64,000 nucleotides of DNA from Septoria linicola. Its lineage: Eukaryota > Ascomycota > Dothideomycetes > Mycosphaerellales > Mycosphaerellaceae. Where the stretch lies: assembly GCA_024114885.1 (NCBI GenBank), contig CP099420.1:248001-312000 (forward strand), read 5' to 3'. Shown here in pieces: positions 21,258 through 32,972 of this stretch; position 1 is the first letter of the stretch; every line of letters begins with the position of its first letter. The position numbers and the translations under genes are program-made. Under the pieces are notes generated by a model that was given only the letters and a program-made list of their open reading frames with translations, had not been told where the DNA came from and made no database searches.

Positions 21258-22150
21258 ATGCGTGCCTCAATTGTTGCATTCGGCCTGGCTGGCTCTGCCA
21301 TCGCCTCTTACGTGAGTTTCGATCGCCGGGCGCAAGCTCCCCGTATTCGTATTGCGCTCTAGCTGACATTGCTCCCAAAGGCTCCTCCAGCCTACGAGAC
21401 CCCAGAGGCTCCAACTTACCCAGTTGAGACCACTACCTACGAGGCTCCAAAGTACGAGACCACCCCAGTCGCGTACACCACCCCAGAGGCTCCAAAGTAC
21501 GAGACCACCTCCACCCACGAGGCACCAAAGTACGAGACCACCCCAGAGGCACCAAAGTACGAGACCCCCACCTCCGAGGCACCAAAGTGAGTATTGAACG
21601 CATCGACATCATCATCAAACATTGCTAACATCACTTCAGGTACCCAGAGACCACTGCACCAGTCTACGGCCCAACCACCGTCTCCACCTACGAGACCGTG
21701 TACACCACCTACTGCCCTGAGCCAACCACCTTCATCCACGAGAGCAAGACCTACGTGATCACCTCGGCCACCACCTTGACCATCCCAGCTACCTACACCA
21801 CCAAGGTCCCAGTGTACGAGCACTCCACCGTTGTCTACTCTAGCAAGAGCGTTCCAGCCTCTTCAGAGCACCCAACTGCCCCAGTCTACTCTCCAGAGAA
21901 GCCAACTGCCCCAGCCTACTCTCCAGAGAAGCCAACTGCCCCAGCCTACTCTCCAGAGAAGCCAACCACCCCAGCCTCCCCAGAGGCACCAAAGTACCCA
22001 GTTGGCAACAACGCAACCCACCCAGTTGCCGGCCCAACTGCCCCATCAGCCACTGCCACTAAGCCAGCCACCTACACTGGTGCCGCTGTTGCCAACGTCG
22101 CTGGCGGTGCTTTCGCTGGTGTCGCTGCCCTCGCTGCTTTCTTCTTGTAA
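21258..22150 (+). CDS. Repetitive Pro/Thr/Tyr-rich GPI-type cell-wall protein
   Basis: Three exons, 21258-21311, 21381-21586 and 21640-22150 (introns 69 and 53 bp), 256 residues. The signal peptide is MRASIVAFGLAGSAIASY. The first half repeats T-x-EAPKYETT-like units; the middle has TYCPEPTTFIHESKTYVITSATTLTI, split here into TYCPEPTTFIHESKTYVI and TSATTLTI, which resembles Neurospora clock-controlled CCG-6-type wall proteins. Three 10-residue PAYSPEKPTA units follow, then a hydrophobic GPI-type tail (VANVAGGAFAGVAALAAFFL). A structural wall role is inferred. Strong codon bias (CCA, ACC) and a good TATA element suggest high expression. Confidence 0.82.
21881..21970 (+). repeat. Coding minisatellite, 30 bp x 3
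   Basis: Three 30-bp units (CCAGCCTACTCTCCAGAGAA plus GCCAACTGCC) differ at only a few bases and encode PxYSPEKPT(A/T). Near identity at DNA level suggests recent expansion and likely copy-number variation among strains. Confidence 0.85.
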
Positions 22151-23805
22151 ATGTAGCATCTCATTCATGATCGGCCTACACCTTGGCGGCTCGCCGTCGA
22201 GGCACGGTCTTGACTGAAAGACGATGTGGGAGTTTACGATTTACCAGAAGACGAAGATTTGTTGGGAAATGTCAACAACAAGTGTTACATTTTCCCCACA
22301 GGCACTGGACTTTTTGTACAGTTAGCAGTTCAACAGGCTGTTTTTGTAGAAGGATTCGGACAGACAAGAACCATTGTTCAAAAAAAGGAACAGCAGAGAC
22401 CACACACGCCATGACGATACGCAGAACACCCCGGCCGGGTACGCAGCTCGCATTGCAAATTGCATTTACGTTGATATTTACTTTTCCTCTTGGGGCGATG
22501 GATGCTGGTCGCCATCTCCGAGGTACCTCAGGCATCGTCATTAATGTAATAGATTTGGCAGCATACCAAGATGATACCCATTTTCTTACCATGATCATTG
22601 TTGTTGGCACTTCTCTTCTTACCTGGCCTCTGCAGCAATATGTATCAACTCTTGTTGCTCAACTTTTCTTGTCGTTTATCGTCTTCACTTTTCTTCACAT
22701 GTCTTTGTGGTCCCCAATGCTCGTCTTGACGGATTGCGACGGTGGTGTTTGTGGGCGGGCGACGAGCGACGTCTACAAGCCCTGTCATCCGTACCACGGC
22801 TCCCTTGCTCTGCTACACAACCACGATCGATCTTGATCTCAACTTTATCGTGGTTGAGCCACAGCAAGGTCAGGCACATGATCGCATGCCAGCAGAAGAC
22901 AAGGCTCTCAAAGTCAATACAGTCGACCCCGGACTCTGGTTGTGCAAGATATTATAATTTTGACAATAGAAGTCTACATACACCACAGAACATAGCTTCT
23001 GACGGGCTACCCGGGATATGTTCATAATCATTGCTGTCGCATGACATCAAGGATTGGGATGTATTCTCGATCGGATTACAGCAGATTCGTGGCGTGAGCC
23101 AGATCTACATATCCGGAGCAGCAGCTCTTCAGAAGTGCTGAAGCAAACAGATATGCCCCGTGACGGATCGAGTAGGGAACCTAGGTCAGGAAAGAAAGGA
23201 GAAATGGAAATTGGGATTTGGGTAATAGGCTGCGAGATTTATTAGAAATGAAGTCGAGGCGAACATGCACGATTATCGGTATCTGAGGGCGAGGAAGTTG
23301 GCGTTGTAGGTGTGCGAACGAGGAGGGAAGTAGCGCTTCCGCCTTCGAGACCAACTTGCTGTGCATCATCACGAATATCCCAGCTTTGTACAGCGACAAC
23401 CAATGGAGATGCACAAGTTTGACATTTTGTGGCCAGTCACCACTTGATGCAACGTCACGCAGTCACGCTTTTCACTCATATGAATAGCTTGCCGATGAAC
23501 ATGGAGAAGTGAACGTTTACAATATACAAAATTGTGCGGAGAAAACTAGAATTTCGGATGTCATAGCATCAACTATCCTCTTGGTCGATGCGCTACAATG
23601 CAATCAGATCCAATTATGATAGTGGTTGTGGTAGTAGTAGTGGTATCGTGGATCAAACACCTCGCCATGCAAGACACTGTACAAATCGTAACAGTAATTC
23701 ATCGCAACCCAGCCTTTCCTCTCATTTGTGTACTCATGCTGTTGGTGCACACTGGCTTTTCTTCGTCCTGTTTCGTTGACGTTCGCAAGCAGAAATTTAG
23801 CTCGC
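22151..23805. other. Intergenic region between convergent genes
   Basis: Convergent 3' ends of the wall protein and GEL genes. A plus-strand frame reaching 22836 has some hydrophobic residues but no ATG-led, domain-bearing protein. A GTG/GTA-rich run lies near 23620-23645. No gene called. Confidence 0.4.
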
Positions 23806-25226
23806 TTACATGCCGACAACGAAAACAGCAGCCAAGACAACAATGGTCATGGCGATGGCTGGGCTGGAAGAGGAAGCAGCGCTCTCTTGGCCGCTGCCTG
23901 AGCCAGAGCTCGAGTTGCCGCTGAAGTTGGTGTCCTGGGCCTCGGTGGTGGAAACGCCGTTGGAGAGGTCAGCATCGGTTGCCGATGGCTCACCAGCCCA
24001 CTGGGTCTCAGCGTCAAGACCTGGTCCAGTGCCGGCGCCGTCCTCCATGTACTTCTTAGCACCCTCTGGCATCTCTGGGAGCAGAGTGGTGCCGACTTGC
24101 CACTCCTCTGACTCAGCTGGGCAGTCTGGGACAGTGCGGTCACCACGGCGGGCACCACCGTCACCGCTCGGGTTTGGAGTGGCCTCGTAGGCAGCCTTGA
24201 GACGGTCGTAGTCCTCATTTGGCACAGCCTCGCCGTTGGAGCCCTGCTCAACGAGACCGTATCCGTTAGCCTCAAGAGTGTACTCGTAGGCAAGACCACC
24301 AGAGTAGGCAACGGTCATGTCGGTGGAGTAGAGAGCAGCGATCTCGTTCCAGTCACGGCGGTTGGTGATGCAACCGAACTCTGAAAGGAAGATTGGCAGA
24401 GAGTAGTTGCTGTAGGTCTCAACCTTTTGGTCCCAGCCAGACTTCTGGAAGTCAGATGGGTCGCACCAGGAGTAGTCGTTGAAGGCGAAGAAATCGGAGC
24501 GGGCGATCTCGTCCTCACCGCAGGCGAAGTAAAGAGCCTGAGCCTCAATGTTCTCAGCGACGTCAGCGGAGGAGTAACCGACTGGGATTGGGCGAGAAGC
24601 CTGAGCACGGATGTAGTTGCGCATGTCACGGGTGACGGCCTTGATGTAAGGAGCAGAGTTGGTGTTGTTGCGGGCATTGATGACCTCGTTGGCAGAGAAG
24701 AAAGCGAAGAGGTTGTCTGTGAATGATTAGCGACGCTCACGTGAGGTGAGTACTCTCAACACGTACTGTAGCCAGAGAAGGCATCAATGGTGGCGAAAAC
24801 GGATTGAAGGTAGACATCGTTGTACGAGGCGTGCAGCGAGTCAATGTCAGCTCGGTTCAGCGAAGCCTTTGGTGTGTTGACATCGAGTGCGAGGTAGATG
24901 CCAGCATCGTCCAACAGCTTCATGGCCTCATCGTGGTTTGCGCTGTTGTCGATTGTGTAGATACGGATGGTGTTCACACCGAGCTTCTTAAAGTTCTCAA
25001 CATCGTTGCGGAAAGTGTCCAAGTCCAACATAGGGTCTGCTGCATCGGCAGCACCACCTGGCTGGTATGCAACACCACGAACGTAGAAACGCTCGCCATC
25101 TGATGTCCAGAAGGCATTGCCCTCAGATGTGATGGTTGGGAGCTTGCCTCCGTTCTGGCGAGGGAGGACCTTTGCGGATGTGAGCGACGCGAGCGCCAGC
25201 GCGGCGGCGCTGAAAGTGGCCTTCAT
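23806..25226 (-). CDS. 1,3-beta-glucanosyltransferase (GH72, GEL/GAS family), GPI-anchored
   Basis: Exons 25226-24767 and 24716-23806 (50-bp intron) give 456 residues. A signal peptide (MKATFSAAALALASLTSA) leads into the GH72 catalytic domain: FYVRGVAYQPGG, NTIRIYTIDN and DLDTFRNDVENFKKLGVN. The acid/base Glu164 lies in FFSANEV and the nucleophile Glu266 in FLSEFGC. There is no C-terminal CBM43 module, so it belongs to the GEL1-like subgroup. A Ser/Gly-rich linker and hydrophobic end (IAMTIVVLAAVFVVGM) predict GPI anchoring. It elongates beta-1,3-glucan in the growing wall. Confidence 0.94.
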
Positions 25227-27446
25227 CGTGTGGTAATTTGTGGATCGTGCGGATTTCGTGAGGATTTTTGGATCTGAGCGAGTGACTTGGTTTTGAAGGT
25301 AGAAAAAGAAGCTGACGACAAGAAAGAACGAGCGTAAGGTCAAGAATACAAGACTACGAAGAGGCAAAAGGTGTTGAGGGAGTAACAAACCGCGTCGCCA
25401 CTCTTCTTTACATCCAGGAGCATCGCCAAGTACCAAGACCATCCAAGCATTGGCAGGAGATGATGGATTCGTATGCGCCGAGCATCCTTTCTCGGTGCTC
25501 GTTTCAACAACTTCTTAAACAAGCCTCTAATCGTGCATCAACGACGCGACAGCGTGCAGCTCGAGCTTCCTTTTGGAGCTTTGAACTGATGACTTTGCTG
25601 CTTGTAGAGTGTTGAGTTGTCAGTCGATTCTTCTTTGCAGACCATGCGACAAACGTCTTGCCATCTCTCGGCCAATGCACGGCGGCGCCGCGGGCTCCGT
25701 ATCTGCAGCATTCGTAGCATTGCCACGCTGTGTCTTCGCCACTGCTGGTGCTGAGCGTTGTTCGTCGCCCAGCTGGTCTCTATTCCGTCTCGTGTCGTGC
25801 GGCCTTGGTGTTGCGAGTAGCAAAGGAGCGGGTCGATTATTGGCCCTTGGCTGATTAGCAGGAATGTCTGCCAGGGGTCAAGATCTCGGCAAGTTCAGAG
25901 CCGCAGCTTTCTGACCAAACACAAGCCAGTGTGCTCTGCCAAAGCCACATCTAAGAATGAAACCCGGCAGCAATCATTGCGTTTGAGAATGATCACTGTC
26001 GATCGCCGTATCAGATTTCCGCTCCCCGAGCATGCCTAGTAGAGTGTGATGTCGAGCACGTGTCTGCCATCACGCAATAGTACAGCAATGATGGCACTGC
26101 CTCAGACACGCTCACTCATAGCCGATTCATCCCCGGCCCATGTCGACGGCAGACCACGAGCTGCTGAGGACGCGATATCTGCTGTCTTGGAAGCCACGGC
26201 TTTCGAATGCGGCAAACCCTCAGACGGTGTTAGGATCCAAGATCATGGAAGAGCATGCAGGCAGTGAAAGAAGATGTCGGGGAAGAGAGCGCAGGGCGCT
26301 CGCACGAGTGAAAGCGAAGAGATGGGGAAAGGAGTAGTTGTCAAGAGAAAGGACATCTTCGGTAGACATTGGTGACTTTAGTCGGTGCTGACGCGTCCCT
26401 CGTTGGAGAAACGCGTTTGTCCGGGTCCTGGATAAGACCAGATCGCAGATGCCAGTCGAGATACAAAAGTCCAGGTATATGTAGGTATATGGGAGCGCCG
26501 GGAATGGGCACGCGACGTCCGAGTATGTAGACTGTGGGTGAATTGCGAAGCGAGATGGATGCTCCTAGTAGAGGACACCCGGGATGTCGTGCGGGTTTGC
26601 TGGATCGCGATACATTCAGGTTTAGGGAGTCTAGATGTGGCTGGACACATACTGCTTACTTATGCCTGCTACTGCGCAGTTTGCTGGCGATAGGGGACCA
26701 TCTACGCGCCTACTTGGTATAGCTTACGACCACTTCTCCTTCCCTGATTACAGTGAGGACAACTTCGTGCAGCCACGCAGTCGGCAAACCGACAACACAA
26801 ACTTTGCTCTACCATACTCCGACCGGAAGAACGACTACAGAAAGCAGCTACATGGTCAACAGTCCCAGCACGGTAACAGCACAGCTCTACCTCACTTCGA
26901 CCAGAGGAACGGCTACGTATAGCAGCCGTAGTATTAGCAATTCTAGTACAGGAACAGCACCGCTCCGCCGTAGCTCGATCGAATCAACAACTATAGCTAG
27001 CAGCTACAGTATTAGCAATTCTACCTTGCGAGCGACACTACTCCTTAGTGGCTCCACTAGAGGAACGATAGTAGACAGCGGCTAGCAGGTCAGCAAATCC
27101 GCAATCAGGACCTCCAGTTTACGGTGAGACTACGAATTCGCGATACAGATACTGGTCCCAGCTGACATCGATCTCAGATGACGCGCGACCTCCATGTTTT
27201 GCCGAGAGTGTCCCTCAGATCGACTTTATACGGAAGCTTATATACACGAAGGATGCGCCTGCTTATCAACTCAAGGCTACAACTGCCCAGCCAAAGCGGC
27301 TTTCGTAGGTCGATATTTGTGGCCCGAACGTATTAAGATATCTTTAGCCTCTGTCATCTAAGGAAGTCTCGGCTACACCAGGTCACAATTCGCCCACTAG
27401 CGAGGCCATCAGCCCTGGTCGTCCTTTGTCCACCCTTCAGCGGCTC
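25227..27446. other. Gene-poor region with decayed repeats
   Basis: It comprises the promoter of the GEL gene (proximal part) and then about 2 kb without a supportable gene, apart from the degenerate Ser/Thr repeat at 26795-27084. A further short open stretch (about 27105-27309) encodes Tyr/Arg-rich sequence that stops at TAG. Confidence 0.45.
26795..27084 (+). repeat. Degenerate about-78-bp tandem repeats encoding Ser/Thr-rich units
   Basis: Three and a half imperfect units of about 75-78 bp are visible, starting near 26811, 26884, 26962 and 27040. Translated in one frame they give about 26-residue Ser/Thr-rich units with recurring SxSISNS and RGTxxxS motifs, ending at a TAG. Units share patterns such as GTATTAGCAATTCTA. 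This looks like a relic of a mucin-like surface gene. Confidence 0.5.
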
Positions 27447-27755
27447 ATGAAAGAAATACGAGACGACACTGTCAGGTCTGTCACGCCATACTTGTTTTGC
27501 GACGACCTGTTCGAGCGAATAGCCCTCACACCAGAGCTCCTTGCTGCAACTTTCGACTCGGACGACCTGTCATTGTCATCTGACCGAGAAGCGATGTTCT
27601 ACGCTATGTGTAAAACAGTGCACCGGGATTGCCAGGATGACCCAAACGTCCTGCCATTCTATTCTGATCTGGTGGCTCACATCAATACTCCACTTGCATC
27701 AAGGAGTGCTGTCCGCGAGCTTGTGGCTCAGAGATCCCGTCGAAGATTAGCTTGA
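27447..27755 (+). CDS. Short open frame, possible gene or gene fragment
   Basis: 102 codons from an ATG (MKEIRDDTVRSVTPYLFCDD...). The composition is protein-like: acidic and amphipathic, with an Arg-rich end. The frame is open upstream to about 27363. No domain was recognised and no confident splice links it to the repeats upstream. It could be the last exon of a decayed gene. Confidence 0.3.
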   Translation: MKEIRDDTVRSVTPYLFCDDLFERIALTPELLAATFDSDDLSLSSDREAMFYAMCKTVHRDCQDDPNVLPFYSDLVAHINTPLASRSAVRELVAQRSRRRLA

Positions 27756-27926
27756 CCACGCCACTTCTACATCGCAACAACATCCATGGCACTTCCCTGG
27801 ATAGCACAGACATGTCTACTCAGCAGCCAAGTAACATCTCAAGTGCCGTTCACTTCTTCACTTTCGTCGATGCATTATTCGTGTGCCTTGAGAGCATCAT
27901 TCGACTGGGGTAACATCGAGTGTTGG

Positions 27927-29034
27927 CTAATGATAACACGAGCCGCGATATGCCGGTAGCTGAACAAGGCTGACGCCGAATACGGTCTGCACTACGTTTC
28001 TACTCGTCCGCCCACCTACAACCGCCAACTTCCTCTCCCTCAAATACCAATAATCCTCCATATTGGCCTCGACCTCACTTCTAACAAATCTCGCAGCCTC
28101 TTCCCCAAACTCCACTCTCCACTTCTCCTCCTCCTTCTCCACCTCCACACTTGCCCCACCCTTGACAGCCAACTCCGGCCTCAGGCCCTCCGAATTCATA
28201 AGCGTCTTCAACAATATCTGCACTTGCGGATGCATCTTCTTCTGTTCCTCCTCAGGAACCTTCTCCCACTTGAACACCGCCGCATCTTCATCTAAGCCCG
28301 CAGCTTTACAGATCTTCTTCACGTATGCGGGAGAAGTCATGTAGTCTTCTGCTTCGACAAGGATAGGCGTGATGTTGTTGGAGAGGTACCAATCGTAGAG
28401 TTCGCGTTGCCAGCGGAGATTTGTGGTGATGAGGATGCCGGAGTGATTGCTCTCGCCCTCAGGGGGCTTGGGTGCAGAGGAAGCGGTAGCCATCGCGGCA
28501 GATGAAGGCTGGGTGTTTGAATGTAAAGATTGGGATCGTGCCTGGGTGGAGGCGCAGGCTGTCTGGGGCAAGCGTGATGTTCCGAGGGTTCTTGGAGGCG
28601 GGTTCTTGCCATTCGGATCGGATGTAGGATACTGCTCGGTCCAGGTTGAGGGCAAATTGGGGGTGCTCGTGCATGAGTAAGATCTTATTCTGTACATTTG
28701 CGCCAGATTAGCTGGTTGTCTGCAATGCACGGTAGCGAGCCAACGGTACCTCCGCTTGTGCTTCATCCAGAGCTGTACGCCATGATTGAGTGCTTTCTTC
28801 GATTGCTGTTAAATAATCTTGCCGAGTAGTTTGCCGAATGCCTTGAGCTATCGAGGTCTCTGTGTAAAGTGGAACTTGCTGCCTTCTTCCTCGCAGGAAT
28901 GGATGCCACAGCAGATTTGCATTTGGTTGCTTGGACATTATCATCTTCTCCAGCAAGTGGCAAGCAGTTCTGCCCTGCGACCATAGGATGACCTGAGAGG
29001 GTCGTGTATCATTAGATACAGCCATACTGTCCAT
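27927..29034 (-). pseudogene. P-loop/sulfotransferase-like protein with a frameshift
   Basis: Exon 1 is 29034-28750, starting at ATG and containing SQVILWSQGRTACHLLEKM, a P-loop/5'-phosphosulfate-like loop near residues 13-31. The intron 28690-28749 joins AQAE to NKILLMHEHPQFALNL. The frame then runs through FTFKHPAFICRDGYRF and hits a stop, while the homologous continuation (ILITTNLRWQRELYDWYL ... VKKICKAAGLD ... AARFVRSEVEANMEDYWYL) is in the next frame to 27927. No GT donor lies between them. Removing one base from the G5 run 28462-28466 would restore the frame, so it is an indel in a homopolymer. Family members are fungal sulfotransferase-like P-loop proteins of unknown substrate. Confidence 0.6.
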
Positions 29035-29525
29035 TGATGTCGGGACTGTTTGGGGCCTTGATGTTGATTTTGTGAAAGCCAGGGCAACGGGAGCAGAAGC
29101 AAGCAGGGGTTTTGGTTACTGACATAGTCGCACACTTGTAGTATTGTGCCCCGACCTTCAGCTGGAGGATTCGTGTCGATCTGCTGAAGGATTTTCAGCT
29201 TCGGCTTATGATCGCTGGACCCTATGTCTCGGGCGGGTCGATATTCGTGCTAACTGTTGCCACCAATCGAGCAAGTGCTGTATGGTCAGCAACGCGTAGG
29301 GCTGACGATGCTCAGACGGCAGCCACTATGCATGCAAAGCAATTCTCTTCCCGAAGATCTATGGCGGGCTTGAATATTCTGTATACATCGTAATGACTAC
29401 AAAGCCATGATTTGAGATTCCGATCCTCTGTAAAGGTTTGGCGCGTGCCGATGTGAAACCAAATTCATCGCTGCGTAAGTCGTCGTCTCGTCACTGAGTC
29501 AATCTTGACCTCATCTGTAGCCACC
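29035..29525. other. Intergenic region
   Basis: Promoter side of the P-loop gene and 3' end of the bZIP gene. Nothing else recognised. Confidence 0.4.
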
Positions 29526-31086
29526 TCAAGGCTCGAGCTTCCGAAAATTGCCTTGAGGAGACGCTGCTGCGACAGCTGCTGCTTCTCTGACTTGGCAAAC
29601 TTGCGTGAGAGCATCGTCTATGTCGTGAGCATCCACGACCGCCCCGAATCTGTTATATATGTCAGTCGATGCGTGTGCGATACTCAGGTCGACTACCATA
29701 TACCTATAGCAATGGATCTTGCCAAGTAGAATTGCTTTGAGGACTTCAAATTCGTGAGGACCAAACGCTCTGGTGCGCCTATCCTGCATGAGCTTCATCC
29801 AAGCTCGGACAGGAGGAATCTCTGGTTCTGCGATCTCCAGAGCCGCACTGAGGTTCAGTAGGGTCAAGAGATCTTGTCGATTGATCTGTGGCAATTGACA
29901 CGCATGTCGTGTCCCTGGCCGTTCCATAATGTCGGAGTACATTGGGGCAGTCGCCATCATCGCATGACCAGAGATATGCTGATTCTCTCCATCGTCGGGC
30001 ACTTCCAAAGGCTGGCCTGCCATTTCGCCGTCTGTCGAAGATTGGTAGTTGTGTGCTCGAACGTGAAGATATTGTATATGGCCCATACAAGGTCTCTCTA
30101 GTCTATAGGAATGTCAGCATGATCGACAATATTGAGGACAACAGGCCTCAACATACGTAAGGATGAAATCAAGGCAGAGCTCATCATAATCGAGACCGAT
30201 GGCTGGAAGCTCCGTTGACAATTTGGCTACAACCTGGCCTGATCCTTCTTCTTGCACAGTCGATTCTATCTTGACGACTGTGAGGTCCTGCATTGCATCA
30301 TCTGACGCAAACCCTCTTGATTCTTCCAAGTCCCAGACACTGGTTCGGCGTGCATCGGCCAGAGGAGTCCGGGCTGCTACCTCCTGGAGCGGTGCGTTAG
30401 CAGTCAGACTTGGAAAGCCAGAGGCATCGGAGAAGCTGCTAGTCCTTGTGGCGTCACAGGTCCAGGACATGCTTTCATACCCAGAATCTGTACCAGCGTA
30501 CGAAGTCGCAGGCTGTATTTGCTCCTTTAAACGCTGCTCCTTCAGTCGTTGGTTTTCCTCGCGGAGCTGGTCACGCTCCATCAGGGCTTGGTCTCTCGAT
30601 TGAATAGCGCTCTCTCTCTCGCGAGATGCTTGAGTGAATAATTCCTTGAGACGCATGAGTTCGACTTCGAGCTCTTTAGTGTATTGCTCTTTACGTTCGC
30701 GATGCGTCCTGAATTGATGTCAGAGACTGTTGAGAGAAGCTGTTGAGAGATTCGGTCATTGAATTACCTCTGTGCCTGTCGATTGCGCTCAAGCTTCTCA
30801 CTTGGGGCAGGTTTAGAATCCCTCTTTGGGCCGGGTTTCTTCTTCCTCGAAGGCATTTCTGGAAGAGGTCCTGAAGGTTGCAGCACACTTTCGCCAATGT
30901 CCCCAACTATGACCTGTCAGCATACCACGTCTGATCGTTGATTGTAGTGAGAATTGAGATCTGGAAGCTCAGATACCGAATATGACAAATAGGGCTGCCA
31001 CTTTCTAGGCACGTGATGTCGAAGATGTCCTTACCTGACATGTTGGAAATACTGCCTTCAGCAGCCAGAGGCCGCTGCGTATTCAT
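29526..31086 (-). CDS. bZIP transcription factor
   Basis: Five exons: 31086-31035, 30906-30768, 30708-30157, 30102-29704 and 29649-29526 (introns 128, 59, 54, 54 bp), 421 residues. The basic region spans the second intron: RKKKPGPKRDSKPAPSEKLE then RNRQAQRTHRERKEQYTKEL, and is followed by a leucine-rich coiled coil (LEVELMRLKELF ... DQLREENQRLKEQ). The C-terminal half has conserved fungal features (LCLDFILTLERPCMGHI, then LLNLSAALEIAEPEIPPVRAW). This is the group of fungal bZIPs with the RNRxAQRxHRERKE signature. It would bind DNA as a dimer in the nucleus. The last intron is 54 nt, lacks stops and keeps the frame, so retention would add 18 residues. Confidence 0.85.
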
Positions 31087-32372
31087 GGTAGGCAAACCTG
31101 CTGGGTGTAGTCACGAAAGTGAGTGACTTCGGGCTTGATCCAGGTGGTGGCGGTGGTCTTTTTTATGGCAATCTCCTATGCGTGGGACTTCAGGTGAGGC
31201 TTGCACGCACTTGCAGCCGAGGAGGATGCCGATGCTGTACTGACGCGGCACAGCAGTGCGCAGTGTTGGTGCACTCGATCCGGACAGAGTACTGCCTCCT
31301 TTAGTCGGGTTATCAGGAAGTCCGCATGGAGAAGCCGAGAGATTGTCGATTGAAGATATCTCACAGCAGAAGAAAGATCGAAACAACCTCTGACGAGGGG
31401 TCCTTTTGCATACCGTGCAGAGCGTCGAGCATTACGGTGGTAGGCTAGCGGTACAGGTGGAACCTTAGTTTGTCGGCCCACACGCCGCGATCATATGCAC
31501 GCCTTGCTTCGTTACTGAACAGTCCTCATTCGCTGCTGCAGCAGCCATGTCTGGAGTACCGATCATATTGTGTACTCAAGGCGTTGCTTGTGGACCGAGC
31601 AAGGCCAGGATTGAAACGCAAATCAGCCAAACCTCGAAGCTTGGCGCCGGCGGTGATGCCGAGATAACTTATTCCTTTCGTCCATTTCCGACCACTGAAC
31701 ACAAATCATCTCATTTCAGACATCATTCTGCACCACTTGCACTATTATATCATGCACTGCAGCAAGCGGCGTCGAGGCTCGTCCATTTTGCATGCGGCCA
31801 CACCGACGACCTGGACTACATAACATCGCCTTCGATGCTGACAATTTCCGACAGTATGGGAAGCTCACTTCACGCTCTATGAGTGAACCTCTCATGCATG
31901 CCATTTCATGCACGACACATCAATCACACTGCAGAAGGTTTTGCCGCCCTGCATGAAGACAGTCGTCCCATTTGCAAAGACTGGTTCGGGCCTTATGCGC
32001 CGTACCAGACTACAGCCATATCGAAAGCAGTGCTGAGAGACGAAATGATCGTGTGCATCGATTGGAGCGGCAGAATTCTTCGGTACCGTTGTGAATTGCG
32101 CCATGAACAAGAGAGTCCTATGTGACACCTTGGAACAAGCTCCGGATTGCTCCGCCATCGATACGCAGCGTGTATTGATCGTACTTGACTAGAAGTGTAG
32201 CACGACGCTGTTGACAACCGTGCAAGTCCGTGATCTCGCCCTCGTCGAATAGTACGTGTGGCTTAACGACCATCGCACACCTTCAAAGGACATTGGAGCA
32301 ACCGACTTGTGCTCTCGCTTTCGCTTAGACCCTTGCTGACTTCCTAGCCTCGGTGCTCACCACGAGCTGCCA
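31087..32372. other. Intergenic region
   Basis: No gene recognised in either strand; only short domain-less frames. Confidence 0.4.
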
Positions 32373-32972
32373 ATGATCAACAACAGCAACACCAAGAATT
32401 CCATCTGTCGGCGTCCACAATCACTGCGTGACTTTGATTTGTCTTCCGTGTGGACAGATACCGGAACTCAAGCCGAAGAATCGGCCGATGATGGATGTCT
32501 TCCAGCCTGCGAAGGCACCGTTCCTGAGCCACAGAACTGACGTACATCTGCATCGCAATGCAGCGCTGGTACCACGAGCCTCGAGGATCAGCTCATACAA
32601 GTCACAGCAAGCTACGTGTCATTCGTAAATGCTCGTGAGTGGGCCGATGCCGAAGATCTACAGAAGCACTACCATCCGGCGTACAGGTCTGAATGCCGCT
32701 TCTCAACGAATCTGCATACATTTCTCGAGAGCATCAACGTGATGCGCGAGCTGGCTGAAACGTTTCCGAACTTCAAGGTCAATGTTGTAGAGGCTTCGGC
32801 CAACGTCGATCGCAGTCGCATGCGAGCACTGGCTTTCTTCCACACCAACTGGACTGATGCACCGCCGGGACTGGTCACTCAGGTCGTGCACGTCGTTGAC
32901 TGGCGCTTTGTCGATGGACAGTGGCTTACCTTCAGGAGCGACATTTTGAGAGGTGTCGACGAGAGTGTGTAA
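32373..32972 (+). CDS. NTF2/SnoaL-like protein, frame interrupted by one TGA
   Basis: A single reading frame runs from the ATG at 32373 (MINNSNTKNSICRRPQSL) to TAA-type termination at 32972, broken only by TGA at 32538-32540. The part after the stop (SLEDQLIQVTASYVSFVNAR, ADAEDLQKHYHP, VVHVVDWRFVDGQWLTF) looks like a cone-shaped NTF2/SnoaL fold. No donor/acceptor pair with matching phase removes the stop. Options are a nonsense change (for example CGA to TGA), readthrough, or a start downstream of the stop. The second half is the better supported coding part. Confidence 0.42.

Noticed and set aside
22183..22836. 217-codon plus-strand frame with hydrophobic patches
   Set aside because: It does not start with ATG, has no recognisable domain and lies in the 3' region between convergent genes.
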